Origin: Larus michahellis
Taxonomy: Eukaryota; Chordata; Aves; Charadriiformes; Laridae
Direction of reading: 5' to 3'
Length of the DNA: 64,000 nucleotides
NCBI RefSeq assembly: GCF_964199755.1
Contig: NC_133897.1
Span: forward strand, 74,810,080 to 74,874,079
Below the pieces are notes generated by a model, which was not told the origin of the DNA, did no database searches, and saw only the letters and a list, made by a program, of their open reading frames with translations. Positions 1-11,200 of this stretch are shown one piece after another (positions within the stretch are counted from its first letter, which is position 1; each line of letters begins with the position of its first letter). The position numbers and the translations under genes were made by a program.

Positions 1-1679
1 ACCACATTTTCTTTTAAATATTTGTTTGAGCGACTGATTTCAGATTCAGAAGATGTTCGGGGGTCCTATTCTTATAAATACAGCTTGTCTGAAAAGTGGT
101 GCTGATGGTAGAAGTTAATATAAACTTCATCATGAGTTGCTCACTCTACTTTTGTCCAGCTCTCGTTCTCCCACTCCATCAAGGTGAGTGGAGTTTTCTC
201 CCCAAAAACAAGGAGGAGGGAAGGGAAGAGCCACCTCACAGGCAGCGGTACTGAGCACTGCCCTGGAAACAAGTTTGCCACCACCAGGTCTTAGAAAGAG
301 CCACCAGCAGAACTGCAGTGCTCGCGCGTGAAGACAGACACGAGTGACTAGAAAGATGTGCCAGCCCCTCCAATGCCTTTAATTTCATGTCTTCCCACGG
401 TGGCGGAAGTTTGGAGGCAGGAAAAACACTGCTTCAGAGCCTGGACCTCATTCACAGCAGAAAGGCAGCAGAGCCTGCTTCTCTGCAAAGCTCTTCCTGG
501 TTTTTTGTCAGTGCAATTCCATTGAGAGCTGATCTGTATGTGTTGGCTCCAAGAGACAGCCCACTCCCTTTCCTCCTTGCTACTGTGTATTAAGAAGACA
601 AACATAGGCAGCTTACACAAAACGAGTCACTGCGTTGGCATTTCGGTAACACACACACATAAACCGACATTGGGCTGGGAATCTTGCAGCATAAAAGGCT
701 GCCTGATTTGCCTTGACCTTCCAATCCTGTACCTGTGATTCCAGGATCAAACCCACACATCAGTTCAAACCTAGCTGCCCATGGGCTAGTCTCCGACAGT
801 CCACTGAAGCAGCCTGTGCTTCCTCGTCGGCATCTCTCTCTAGGGAAAGGGACAACTTCTTTACACTTACGTGCCACCAACTGATCCAAGCTTTTCTCCT
901 GCACTTTATAAGCTGGTGCACAGGAATTTGTACTTCAGAAATCTGCCTGGAATGGTGTACATATCACCCTCGGGAATATTATTCTGCAAGACCTGTTTGA
1001 AATCAACTACAACTTTTGCTGGACTTCGGGGCCATGTATTTATGTTTGGGAAACATGCAGGACTTGGGGTGGGCCATGTATAGGGGGGCAAGTGCATACC
1101 CTCTCCCCTACATGTGAAGGCATGCAGCCCACTAGTGCGTGAGAGGGATGTGGAAACAAATCCCTTTGATGGCTTTTGGAGAAGCAAGATGGTACAAGGA
1201 AGTACATATGGGACTAGTAAGACAGTGTGGCCAAAGACGATGGAAGCTAAGTGGATGCCAAGCTGTGTCCCTAGGTCTTCATGGACCAGGGCAGCTGCTC
1301 CTAAGCATGAAGGCGTACGGTGTCCTTGAACCCAACACACAGCAAAGCCCACCATCCCTGGGACCTCCCTTACCCTGTTCTCCCTAGACGACAGGTCAGC
1401 CAAGTGGATAAACGTCCAGGACACTAAACGCAAGGAGGCTCATTGCTTACCACTAGTGCTGACAACACAGGCTGTCACCTGCATGGGTGTTTCTGCATGT
1501 GAAACAACAGGAGTGGTGACAACCTGTTGGTGGGCACCAGCAAGAGCCACAGCTGGAAACACCTCCATGGAGAAGAAAGCCATGGTGGCCACCACAAAGG
1601 GCTGGCACCACGCAATGGCCAAGTGGCGGCAAGTGCTGGGGCAGGGAACTCCATGCCCTCCCCGGACCTGATGCCCTAC
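1..1679. other. Noncoding; no gene recognised (expected GCNT2 intron)
   Basis: No exon of a known family was recognised on either strand. Both GCNT2 first exons to the right read leftward on the minus strand, so this stretch should be the start of the intron leading to the shared GCNT2 exons 2 and 3. Those exons were looked for on the minus strand here and not found. The open frames in this stretch are short and low in information. Confidence 0.5.
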
Positions 1680-2602
1680 CTGGGATCCTGTTTAGCGTCA
1701 CCCAGAAGTGCTCGTCAGGGCTGTAGGTCCTCAGACCATGCCAGCAGATCGATGGCACGCTGGTCCTGCAGCACAAACTCCACGAAGGGTCGGGTGACGG
1801 CCACGTACGCAGAGCCAAAGTAAATGGTCAGGTTGTGGGGGGGGGGCGCCTTGCGCAGCTGGGGGGTGACCAGCCTTGAGGTTTTGTGCCCGGTTCCCTC
1901 CCTGTGGACGTATTTGGTGCGTGCAGTAACATGGGGTGGTGGCAGCACCCCGGGGGTGATGTTCTTGCCCCCAAAGCTCTTCAGCAGCCGGACGATCTCC
2001 CGGTTGGTCTTCAAGGGGAAGTCCTGGCCACAGGTGTTGAGCAGGTAGCGCCAGGGCACGGCCGAGGCCAGCAGGTCTCTCATGCAGTGGAGGTCAGCCC
2101 GCAGGCGGGAGATGCCGCCGTAGACCACCTGCTCCGCCCGGGAGGCGAGGAAGGCGTTGGGGAAGCAGCCCACCAGGCGCCGCACCGCCTGCTGGAAGGG
2201 GGCCGGCGCCTTGGCATCCACGTGGACACAGTAGACATTTTGGGGCATGTACACCGCCCTGAAGAGCCGCTCGAAGGTCTCAAACTCCTTGTGCACGGTC
2301 ATGACATAGGCGAGGGGGAAGGCGGCCTCCTCAGCCGAGAGGGCGCGGGTGATGTAGTGGCTGCGGGACACGTAGGTGCTGCAGGGGGCTGCCCCCAACC
2401 ATGGCTGCAGCTGCGGGCCCCTCAGGCAGGGGGCCCGGCCGGCCAGCAGCGTGCCGCACGCCCGCTCCAGTGCCATGGCTGCCTGGGAGCCCCTTCCACC
2501 CACCCCTTGCCACCCGCCATGCCACAGCAACATGGCAGTGCCCAGCAGCCCCACGGTGGCCACCAGCAGCCCCACCACCACCACCACCCGCCGCCACCGC
2601 AT
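1680..2602 (-). pseudogene. GCNT2: GCNT2 alternative first coding exon, frameshifted (proximal copy)
   Basis: This encodes most of an I-branching beta-1,6-N-acetylglucosaminyltransferase (GT14 family). The enzyme is a Golgi type II membrane protein that adds branches to poly-N-acetyllactosamine. The ATG at 2602 opens a short basic start and a hydrophobic signal anchor (about residues 5-27). The luminal catalytic part follows, with the GT14-typical stretches [10 protein letters not shown] and [10 protein letters not shown] and the sequons NIT and NLT. After LLAWSED (about residue 292) the frame breaks. A 2-bp deletion near 1728, relative to the copy at 13342-14263, gives LQP and a stop. The expected continuation [17 protein letters not shown] is found in another frame. 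The exon would end at 1680 before a GTAGGG donor, weaker than the GTGAGT of the other copy. An LTR sits 42 bp upstream of the ATG. It is probably a decayed alternative first exon, although an assembly error could also explain the 2-bp loss. Confidence 0.8.
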
Positions 2603-2644
2603 GGCCCACGCTGCCAGTCTCGGCCCACCCCTGGCCTGGCCAGC

Positions 2645-3303
2645 TGTCCCGGTTTGAGCAACACAGGACTAATTCCTCTTCTAATGCTTGGGAAAACTGC
2701 ACTTTTAGAAGACTCGGGTGTCTGTGAAATATTGAATTTGTGAAAATATTTACTTTGTAGCCAGCTATGGTACGCGGGTTTCAAGGTCTCAGTGTTTCTG
2801 AGTTAGCCAGGTGCGGGGATGAGGAGGAGCGAGACCCGCGCACTTGACCCAAGCTGGCCAACAGGAGTATTTCATACCATGAACATCACATTCTATATAA
2901 ATAGAAAGTTTTCTGAGGAGTTTTCTCTCTCTTCCTTAACGGCAGTGATCCTGAGAAGTCCTCGCCCCGGTGCCAGACCGCAGAGGCCTTTCCTTCCTCC
3001 AAAAGCCATAGCACTCGTGGCGTCCGACATTTGCTGTCCCCTGCTGGGAGTGCACAGCTTCCTGCTCATATATTTGTCTCACTATAATCCTTGTATATTT
3101 TATATTGGTACCAGTATCACTACTGGTTCTTTAGTATTATTAATGTTGATTATTTAGTCTTACTCTATTAAATGTGTTTATATTTCAACCCTCGTGTTTC
3201 CTTGTTTTTCCCGATTCCCCTTCCCAGATGGGGAGGGGTCGTCGGGTGAGAGAATCGTTGTCTAAACGACCATAAATTGCCCTAGGTTCCTCAAACCATA
3301 ACA
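2645..3303 (+). mobile_element. Solo LTR of an avian endogenous retrovirus
   Basis: The element starts TGTCCCGGTTTGAG and ends CTCAAACCATAACA, imperfect inverted termini of the retroviral TG...CA type. It is flanked by 5-bp target duplications with one mismatch (ccagc at 2640-2644, ccggc at 3304-3308). A TATA-like TATATAAA lies at about 2894-2901. The 3' part, with a TTAAA-rich stretch followed by a pyrimidine-rich segment, resembles the common avian ERV LTRs. There is no internal viral sequence, so this is a solo LTR left by recombination. Its transcriptional direction is plus, opposite to the GCNT2 exon that starts 42 bp away. Confidence 0.85.
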
Positions 3304-6300
3304 CCGGCACCTCCTGAGCGGTCCCACACCAAGAGGAAACAAAGCAAGGCCGACCCATGAGATGCACCCCCGCCAGCCGCCTCCCACGCTGGGGAAGGGC
3401 AGCCTTGCCACCACCCATGGCTGGCCCAGCACCCTGGGGTGCTCCCTGCATCTGACACATTTCCAGACTGAGCCCCCAGGCTGGCACGGGCACTGCTGGG
3501 GACAAGGGGATGCACACCCCATGGGGCCCACCATGCCCTCACGGCCCTCCTGGCTGCATGAGAAGTCCCACTCTTGGACACAGGGCTTCATTCCCAGGCT
3601 CACTCACAATCTATTTTTAGGCTTTCCAGAAGTAAATTAGGTTTGTTTTCGAGTGGGTTTTTTTTTCAGCTTTTGTCATTTTACAGAGCTGCTCAAGGGA
3701 GAAATTAGGGTTAAACTGTCAGTGTTAGGAGGATGGAGAAAAGCTGATGAGCAAATGTAGGTACAATGGAAACGATCGCCTCCTAACCCTGTACAGCAAC
3801 AAAAATTTGTCTGACTGGGCTCATGAGACAGCATACAAGAACAATCTGCTCTGAAATCCTGGTTTGTCTGTTTTCTTGTTTGTCCTGCGAGACAAGCTCT
3901 CCCACCTGTCCATGGGAGGGAGGTGGCTAGTAAAGATATGGGGGAGTCCTCAGAAGAAGAGATTTTTCTTTTAAGATCAAGTTGAAACAACGGACAAAAA
4001 AACCCCACCACCCCTCCTTAAAAATGTACAAAGGCTCAATTTTGTATTTTGCCACCATAAATTTTCATTTCATTGGGATATGCAAATGCGAAAATGTGTG
4101 TGTGGAGGGGTGAGGGGTTAACTAAAATAAACTCAAGATTGTCAAGCTTTAAAGCAGACCTCAGAACCTGGAGAGAATGAAATAAAACTCAGGAAAAACA
4201 GAAGCTTATTTGAAACTACTTCTTTCAAGACAGCAGTCTGAATTAAGGCAATGCATGTCCTCTCCTTGAGCTGTGAGGCTGTTGACAGTCATAACAGAGC
4301 TAAACTGCACCTACTGTGTTGAATCACCTGATGGATAATAAGGAAAGCTTCTCATTTCTGGTAGCTTCATTTGATTATATGTTTTGAATTAAGTTTTTCT
4401 GAGCTGTTATTGACCCATAAACTAACTCTAGTGTCTTTGGTAGGGTTAGGGGCAGTCCTGCATCAGAGGAGCTGAACTCTACGGGGCTGTTCAGGAAACA
4501 CCTGCTTCCTGGAGTGGGAGTGAGCTGGACCTGTGGGGACACGCTGGGCATCGAGGACAGCCAACAGGAGAGCCGCTCTGCAGGAACTGCTGGTGCCCAC
4601 CCTGGCACCCGTTCAGGCATGGCTCTTCCAACTTCCACCCGAGCTGCCCAGGTGGGTGCTGGCATCGGGGTTTGTCTCTCAACACACATAACACAGCTGT
4701 AGGCGTGGTCAGATGAATTTGCTCGTAGGTGAAAGGAAGGGACAGGTTCAGGTAGCCTGACTGGAGTTCCCCTCTAACAAAACCAACGGCTGTTGGCAAC
4801 TCAGCATCTGGGAACGTCAAGAAAAGTCTCTGTTACTGCAGCTGAGCTGGAGTTTAGCTGCTTACATGCATGAGTTGTGACAGACATTACCTGATGACAG
4901 AATTTAGAAAGAAAAAAGTTCTTCCTTAAATTACTGTCATCTGATTCTGTTATTCAAGGAGTTTTTCTGTTCGAAGCCTATTACACCAATGTCAGATAGT
5001 TGTAAAGACAGAGAAGCAAGGGAAGGAACACAAGCCCATTTACTAGCTGTGGCTTTTCAAAAAGACTTCTTGAAGACATATCCTTCCTTATCCTGTTGTC
5101 ACTGAGTAGTGTTTTAGTGAGAAGCAAACGATTGGTTGAGAAGCAAGGTATTGTTCCTATTGAAAGCAGTACTTAAATTCCAATGACTGCGGATTGCACA
5201 GAGACCAAACCCTATTTTAAGTTATATCTTCTCAGATTAACTACAATATCTGAATGGTGGATAGAGCACAAGAGTAATTGTTGAGGAAATTCTGCCACAA
5301 AGTGATTGCTGTGAGTGTGTTGCAACACCATCCCTTAAGCAGGTTTTTCAAAAGAGGAAGGTTTTGATGATGAGATTACGACAGCTTTGCAAGCATGAGA
5401 CTCAATAACAGTCACAGGAAAATCCCTATATTTTTGTGCCTTATTGCTATGAGAAGTTCTTGCTCAATCAGGAAGTCTCATTAAAATAATGGAGAACATG
5501 AACAAGAGAGCAAGGATTAGTTATATGAGTAATGCTGCAGACATAGGTACAAAATACTTTCTGGAACACGGCTTATTCAACCAGCATCACTGTCTGGAAT
5601 CATATCAAAAAACTTCTGCGTCTGTCTGTCTGTCTTTTGAAGGATGGGCACTAAGCTAAGGAAAAGGAACAATTTTAACAGGCAGAAAATAACCGCAATA
5701 TTGCATATTAGTATGATGCATGTGTAGTGGAGAAGGTTGTTCCAAGAGCCTGTCTACAAACTACAGTGGGAGGGAGAGGTACCAAAGTAGTTTTGAGTGA
5801 TTAAGTTGCTGTAGTGAGAAGCTCAGTGCAAACTTAATTGTCTGGAAAAAACACAGGTCTGTGTGTTTGTACAAGGAAACAGCCATATAAAACCTTAAAG
5901 ATAAGGAGCTGGATAACGTGATTTATTAATTTGCTAGCAATGCTACTCAGAATTTTCTGGTATTACTCTTGTATCTCACACCCATATCCAAGGGAGGTGA
6001 ATGAGATGTTCCTTGAGAGCCACCAGCTCTCATTTGGATGTAAAGCTACTACTTCAGATAAACTGCAGTGAAATTTTAACAAGGACAACTTCCATCTCTC
6101 TTGAGAACGTACTAGCTTGACTCACAGCATTACCTGCTACATGCCTGCCATTACCTGAGACATACCGTCTGCCAACTATTTTCCTTATTTTTCTGTCTAC
6201 CATTCAGCTCCCAACCGTGGAGCTGACATCAGGATGGTGCAGACATATTTTCAAAGTTTTGGGGGTGGTTTAGCACTCCACTCACAGACAAAACTATCCA

Positions 6301-7699
6301 ACATTTTCATTTCTTCCCGATCATTGGTAAAATGAATGAATATGTTAGCAACCTTCATCCTGCTTGGAGAGAGCTGGGGTGAGTCTGATTGTTTGCACTT
6401 AGACAGACACAGTATGCAAATGCGTCAAAAACACTTAAAATTGTGCTTGGCACACAGCTGGAAAAGTTCGCACAAGCTGGAATGCAACATCATCTTCCAC
6501 AGATTCCCAATTTCTGTGTCAGATTGTCAGCAACAGGAGAAAAAACCTCAAAGATACCAGGCTGAGGTTGTGGATGTCCCCAGATGCCTGTGCTTGACAG
6601 GAAGCTGCTGGAGGCCTGGTGGTTCTGGGATCTGTGCATTCAGATCAGAGTGCGGTCTGGGTTTGTGGGCTTGCACAGGACACTGTGGGCTAGCCCCTCT
6701 AGTAATTGGCTACCTCCTATTCACGCTGATGTAAAGTTTGTCTAGTTTTGCAGCAGGCAGCAATGGCATGCTGTGTACCCAATGTCCCTTTTGGGCTGGC
6801 ACAAGAGCAAAAGTGTGCTTTTTTTACCCCCCGTCTCTGGGACATATGACCCACAGCAGGTCCCCATTCTGCAGGCTTCTTGCAGAAACCAGGAATAAAA
6901 GTGGTTCTGCCCTGGCACTTTCCTTGCAGAACCCCAGCTTGACTTAAACCAAGTGACTGCCAAGCACCACTCGTGATCTCTGTGGAGGGATGTGCATGAC
7001 CAAGGCACATCCCAGAGGTGGGACCATACTGTCCATGGGTGGCTGGGTGAATTTTGTGCCAGCCAGCCAGACAGCAGGGAAGAGGGGCGCATTACTGTGG
7101 CTAACGGCTGGCATGGCTGCTAACCATCTTGCACTCCATGTAAGGGCAAATGTCCCCCGAACTAGTTGCTGTTGCTCTCTGCAGTGACAGGAAACAAAAC
7201 ATTGCTGAGCATGGCACCATTGCTGCATCGCCAGCGTTTTCAGGGAGAGAAAGGAACCACATGTTAGGAGTCTTATCATGGGAGCTTAGAAGGGCCGCTC
7301 CCGCAGGGCAGGACACATCTGCAGCCTTGCTCAGTTGCCGGAACATAACTAGGCACAGGACAGGAAATGAGTGGGTGATTTCTGTACCAGACACTTGCTA
7401 CGTGCAAAATTTGCCTCGCCGCTCACAGCCTGAGGGGATTGCTAAGGATTTAACAGCCCTTATATTGGGACTGGCAACACTCGTTGCGTCTCTGCAAAAC
7501 TGAGATCGATGCCCCTGGCAAGTGATCCCCCCAGAGCCTGGTGTCCCCCCAATACTTCCCTGCCATACATGCATCTGAGTTGGAGACATGCGTACTGGGA
7601 TGGGGTTATCGACGCTGGACTTGGGGTAAGGTCAAAAAAGCAGTGTGTCTGGATATGAATGCTCTCATGCAGGGATTTTTTGTGGCATCCAGGAACAAG
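3304..7699. other. Noncoding; no gene recognised
   Basis: This lies within the intron a transcript from the distal GCNT2 first exon would have. All open frames are short, mostly start at non-ATG codons and match no known family. The stretch 4,860-6,330 is AT-rich single-copy sequence without obvious repeats. Confidence 0.5.
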
Positions 7700-8205
7700 G
7701 ATCCTGGATGAGAGTAATGTTGGTAGCACGTTGATATTTTTGGTTGTTGCTGAGCAATCAAGGCCTTTTCTGCTCCTCACACTGCCCCACCAGTGAGTAG
7801 ACTGGGAGTGCACAAAAAGTTAGGACTGCTGACCCCGACTGACCAAAGGGATATTCCATGCCATATGACATCATGCTCAGCCTATAAAGCTGGGGGAAGA
7901 AGGAGGAAGGGGAGAAATGTTCGGTGTTACGGCCTTTTGTCTTCCCAAGTAACCGTTACATGTGATGGAACCCTGCATTCCTGAAGATGGCTGAACGCCT
8001 GCCTCCCAGTGGGAAGTAGTGAATGAATTCCTTATTTTGCTTTGCTTGCATGCGTGGCTTTTGCTTTACTTGTTAAACTGCCTTTACTTCAACACAGGAG
8101 TTTTTTCTCACTTCTACTCTTCTGATTCTCTCCCCCATCCCAACTGGGGAAAGTGAGCGAGTGACTCTGTGAGGCTTAGTTGCCAGCTGGGGTTAAACTA
8201 CGACA
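7700..8205 (+). mobile_element. Degraded ERV LTR (avian type), 3' portion well preserved
   Basis: The block carries the order of elements seen in common avian ERV LTRs: a segment before the promoter, a dinucleotide-rich ATATGACATCATGC stretch, a TATA-like TATAAAG (about 7883-7889), and a terminal part ending GGGGTTAAACTACGACA at 8205. It reads in plus orientation. The 5' end is diverged and no clean TGT start or target duplication could be placed, so the left border (about 7,700) is approximate. No viral genes accompany it. It belongs to a different LTR subgroup from the one at 2645-3303 and is probably older. Confidence 0.7.
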
Positions 8206-11200
8206 CAACTAAAACGTTAATTGTGTAACCACAATCAGCAAAGCAAATGTATCTGTGCAAAGCCTGCATCCAGAGCGCTGTGCTCTGTCTGTGCAACACA
8301 GTGCCTTTTGGAGACACACCGGCTAGTTGTGTGGCAGCGATTCTCCAACCGATTCCCTCAGTGACAATGCGACGTGAAGCGTATTCCTGAAGTTCTTGCT
8401 CCTCTTGTTCATAGCCCTCAGTTGTGCTGATGCAGTTTTTGTGGAGCCACACAGTGAAGCCTGGGGGAACGGTACCTTGCTAGGAATAATCCTTCCCCAA
8501 AAGCATCAGAGTGGAGACGCAAAACCCAGTTTCTCCTGGTGGTAGCTGGGTTTCTTGTTATGCCTAGATTGCTTGTAGTATTTGGCCTGCTTGGATATCG
8601 TGGTACAACACTCCACTGCGCCTGTGTGCTCCCAGAAGAGTCATTCCCAAACTTCTCTGCTTCTCCACCCGATTTCTTGAGTCTTGACTGCAATTCACTT
8701 CTAAATCCAGCTGTAGCAACTCCTGCCCCTAGGAATGGAGAGGTTCTTCATATCCGCTAGTGAACAGAGTGGAGGGCACCTCAGGGCTGGCTCTGGTCAG
8801 AAGCCCTGTGGAGTAGAGGATGCTCTGCCAACTCTCTTCGTGATTAAATAGCTAAGACCTCATTTGCTTTTTCAATGGTATGGCACTTTGATGCATGTTG
8901 GTTAAGTTTTGAAGCTAAAGACAGCAACTATTAAAATGCTGCTGCTCCACCACAACAACAGAAGCTGTTGCACGTACCCTGGTAAAGCAGGTAAGAGGCA
9001 GCACCTCGGGTATGTTTCCCAGACTGCAGTAACAGTTCTGGTCTCTTTGCAACAGGGCAGAGAGGACAAGAGCCCAACTAGGCAAGAAGCTGTCAAGAGG
9101 GACTTGGAAAGAGTCTGTATAAAATAGGACATTCTTGGCATGCCTGAATTTGGGAGAAATTCCCTAAAATGAAACCTGAACAAGAAACTTGGAAAACAGC
9201 TGCAGGAGACTAGGAAAGAGACTTTGCACGTGCACAAGTGTGTTCAATCACAGCTTTGAGAGAAGGGGTGAGGATGGTGGTTAAAGTACTCTGGGAGATG
9301 AGCCTCTTACCTAAATAAATACTGCCGGCCCTGGTGATTTATTCACTGTCCCTGAACGTCCTGGTTGTTCATTCCCACTAAGCCCCTCTGGTCCTGCCAG
9401 CAGAGCCATTTATAGGACTGTGTATTAATCCAGGGCAAGGATCGATTACAAATAAACTCTTTTACATTTTCCAGGCTGGCGTTAACCTAGGTCATTTAAG
9501 ACAGAAAGACCATCTGTATAGATGAACCTGGTGCCAGCAGCACCTAGTAGAAAGGCCAAAGTAGAAAACAGATGCTATTTTTGCAGGATATTGCAGTAAA
9601 CTACCCGTGGCACGCAGATGACATTTGTTCATCAGACTATGGGCTAGCCCTTTTAACATGTTTATTTTGGCTGTGAGGATGCACTCTTGAATATTTCCTT
9701 ATAGCTTACTTGTCAGTTGGAAGGTGTGCACGGTATAATTTTTAAAATTAAAGCAGACAAAGTTACGATTTTTTTTCATTGAGATCAACATGAGAGAACT
9801 TCCTATAAGTAAAAGCTTTAGCACAAAGACTTGAGCACGTGAGTTTTAAACAGGCAAAGTTTGTAAGAGTGATATAACCCATGGGACTTTTAAGTTAAAG
9901 CTTCTATCTCATATCCTCATTTCCTACAAATATGTCTTAAATGCAATAACAAAAATTTGTTTGACTAGCAGTGTTGTATTTCCCAAATACATCTTGTCTG
10001 CATTGGAATGAAAATTGTACAGAAACTGTTGATACTGATAAAATACATGCAATGCCTTTAAATATTTCTGCCCTATCCTTCCAAGCTCGGATGTTAAAAA
10101 ATGCCTGTATGCAAGTGGCATTGTAGAAGGTGGATCGAGCCAGGCTTTGACTGAAAGGCGAAGGGCTGGCTCCTGTTCCTCCTCTCCTTCCCATTTTCCT
10201 CTCCTTTTTGCTCATATCTGCATGTTCACCCCCATCTTTAATTTGTGCTGACTCCAGTGCTGACCAGATTCTACACCAAGTCAATTCAATTCAGAGACTT
10301 AGAAAAAAAGTAGATTGTTTTTCTTTAGATCTAGTGTGTTGAAATGGCAAAAGTCCCGGAACAGGACTGCTGGGCAGAAAGCAGTGGGAAGGGATGAGCA
10401 GGAGAAAATCCCCTATTTTGGCAACAATAAGGTTTTAGCACTGAGCCGTCTTGTGCACCCTCACCCGTAGTACAGAAATGGGGCTGATGCAGAAGCGACA
10501 GTGCAACCACGCTCAGTTATTCTGCAGGTGAGACAATTCTGAAAAAGCAGTTTAATCCAATGCATTAGACTGGAAGTCAGGTGTCGGTGCTCCAGTGCTG
10601 CTTTTGCCCACGGCCTGGTTAAAGACACTGGGAATATCATTTTGCTCTTTTCTGCCTGCTTCTATGAATGGGGAATAATAGCACCGATCTCCCTTGTAAA
10701 AGCGTGTTGGTGTCTCTAAATGAGAAGTGCTGCTGTTACTCATCCTGACCTTTATTTTCGCACTTGAGCAATGTGTAAGTTACTAGTATGTGTATGTAAG
10801 TTACCAGCATACATCAATGTACATAGTGCGTACCCTTGAGGGATTATCACCTGAGACTGCCTGCATCCCAAATCATGCATATGCTGTGACCATATCACAT
10901 GATAGTGGGGACAGGACCTTGGCTTGGAAGAGGATTCAGTAAACATACCCTAGGACTCAGTAGCATGGACTGTGGATGCACGCCTCTCCCCACCTCAGCC
11001 ATGGTGACCAGAACCTACTTTCTGCTCTATGTGAGCAGAGAGGAGAAAGGTGGCCCAGTGGTTACGCTGCTGGGCTGGGACATGGCTGTTAACCTGCACT
11101 GCAGTGGTACGTGCTTCTTGTGAGAGCTGGGGGAAATGATTTAGGGCCAGTCACTTCAGGCCTAGATACTTTGCAAATACTTTCCCCTAATTCCCCCATG

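Noticed and set aside
1886..2743. Plus-strand frame of 285 codons opposite the proximal GCNT2 exon
   Set aside because: Antisense shadow of the GC-rich GCNT2 exon; the same shadow appears opposite the distal copy at 13559-14065.
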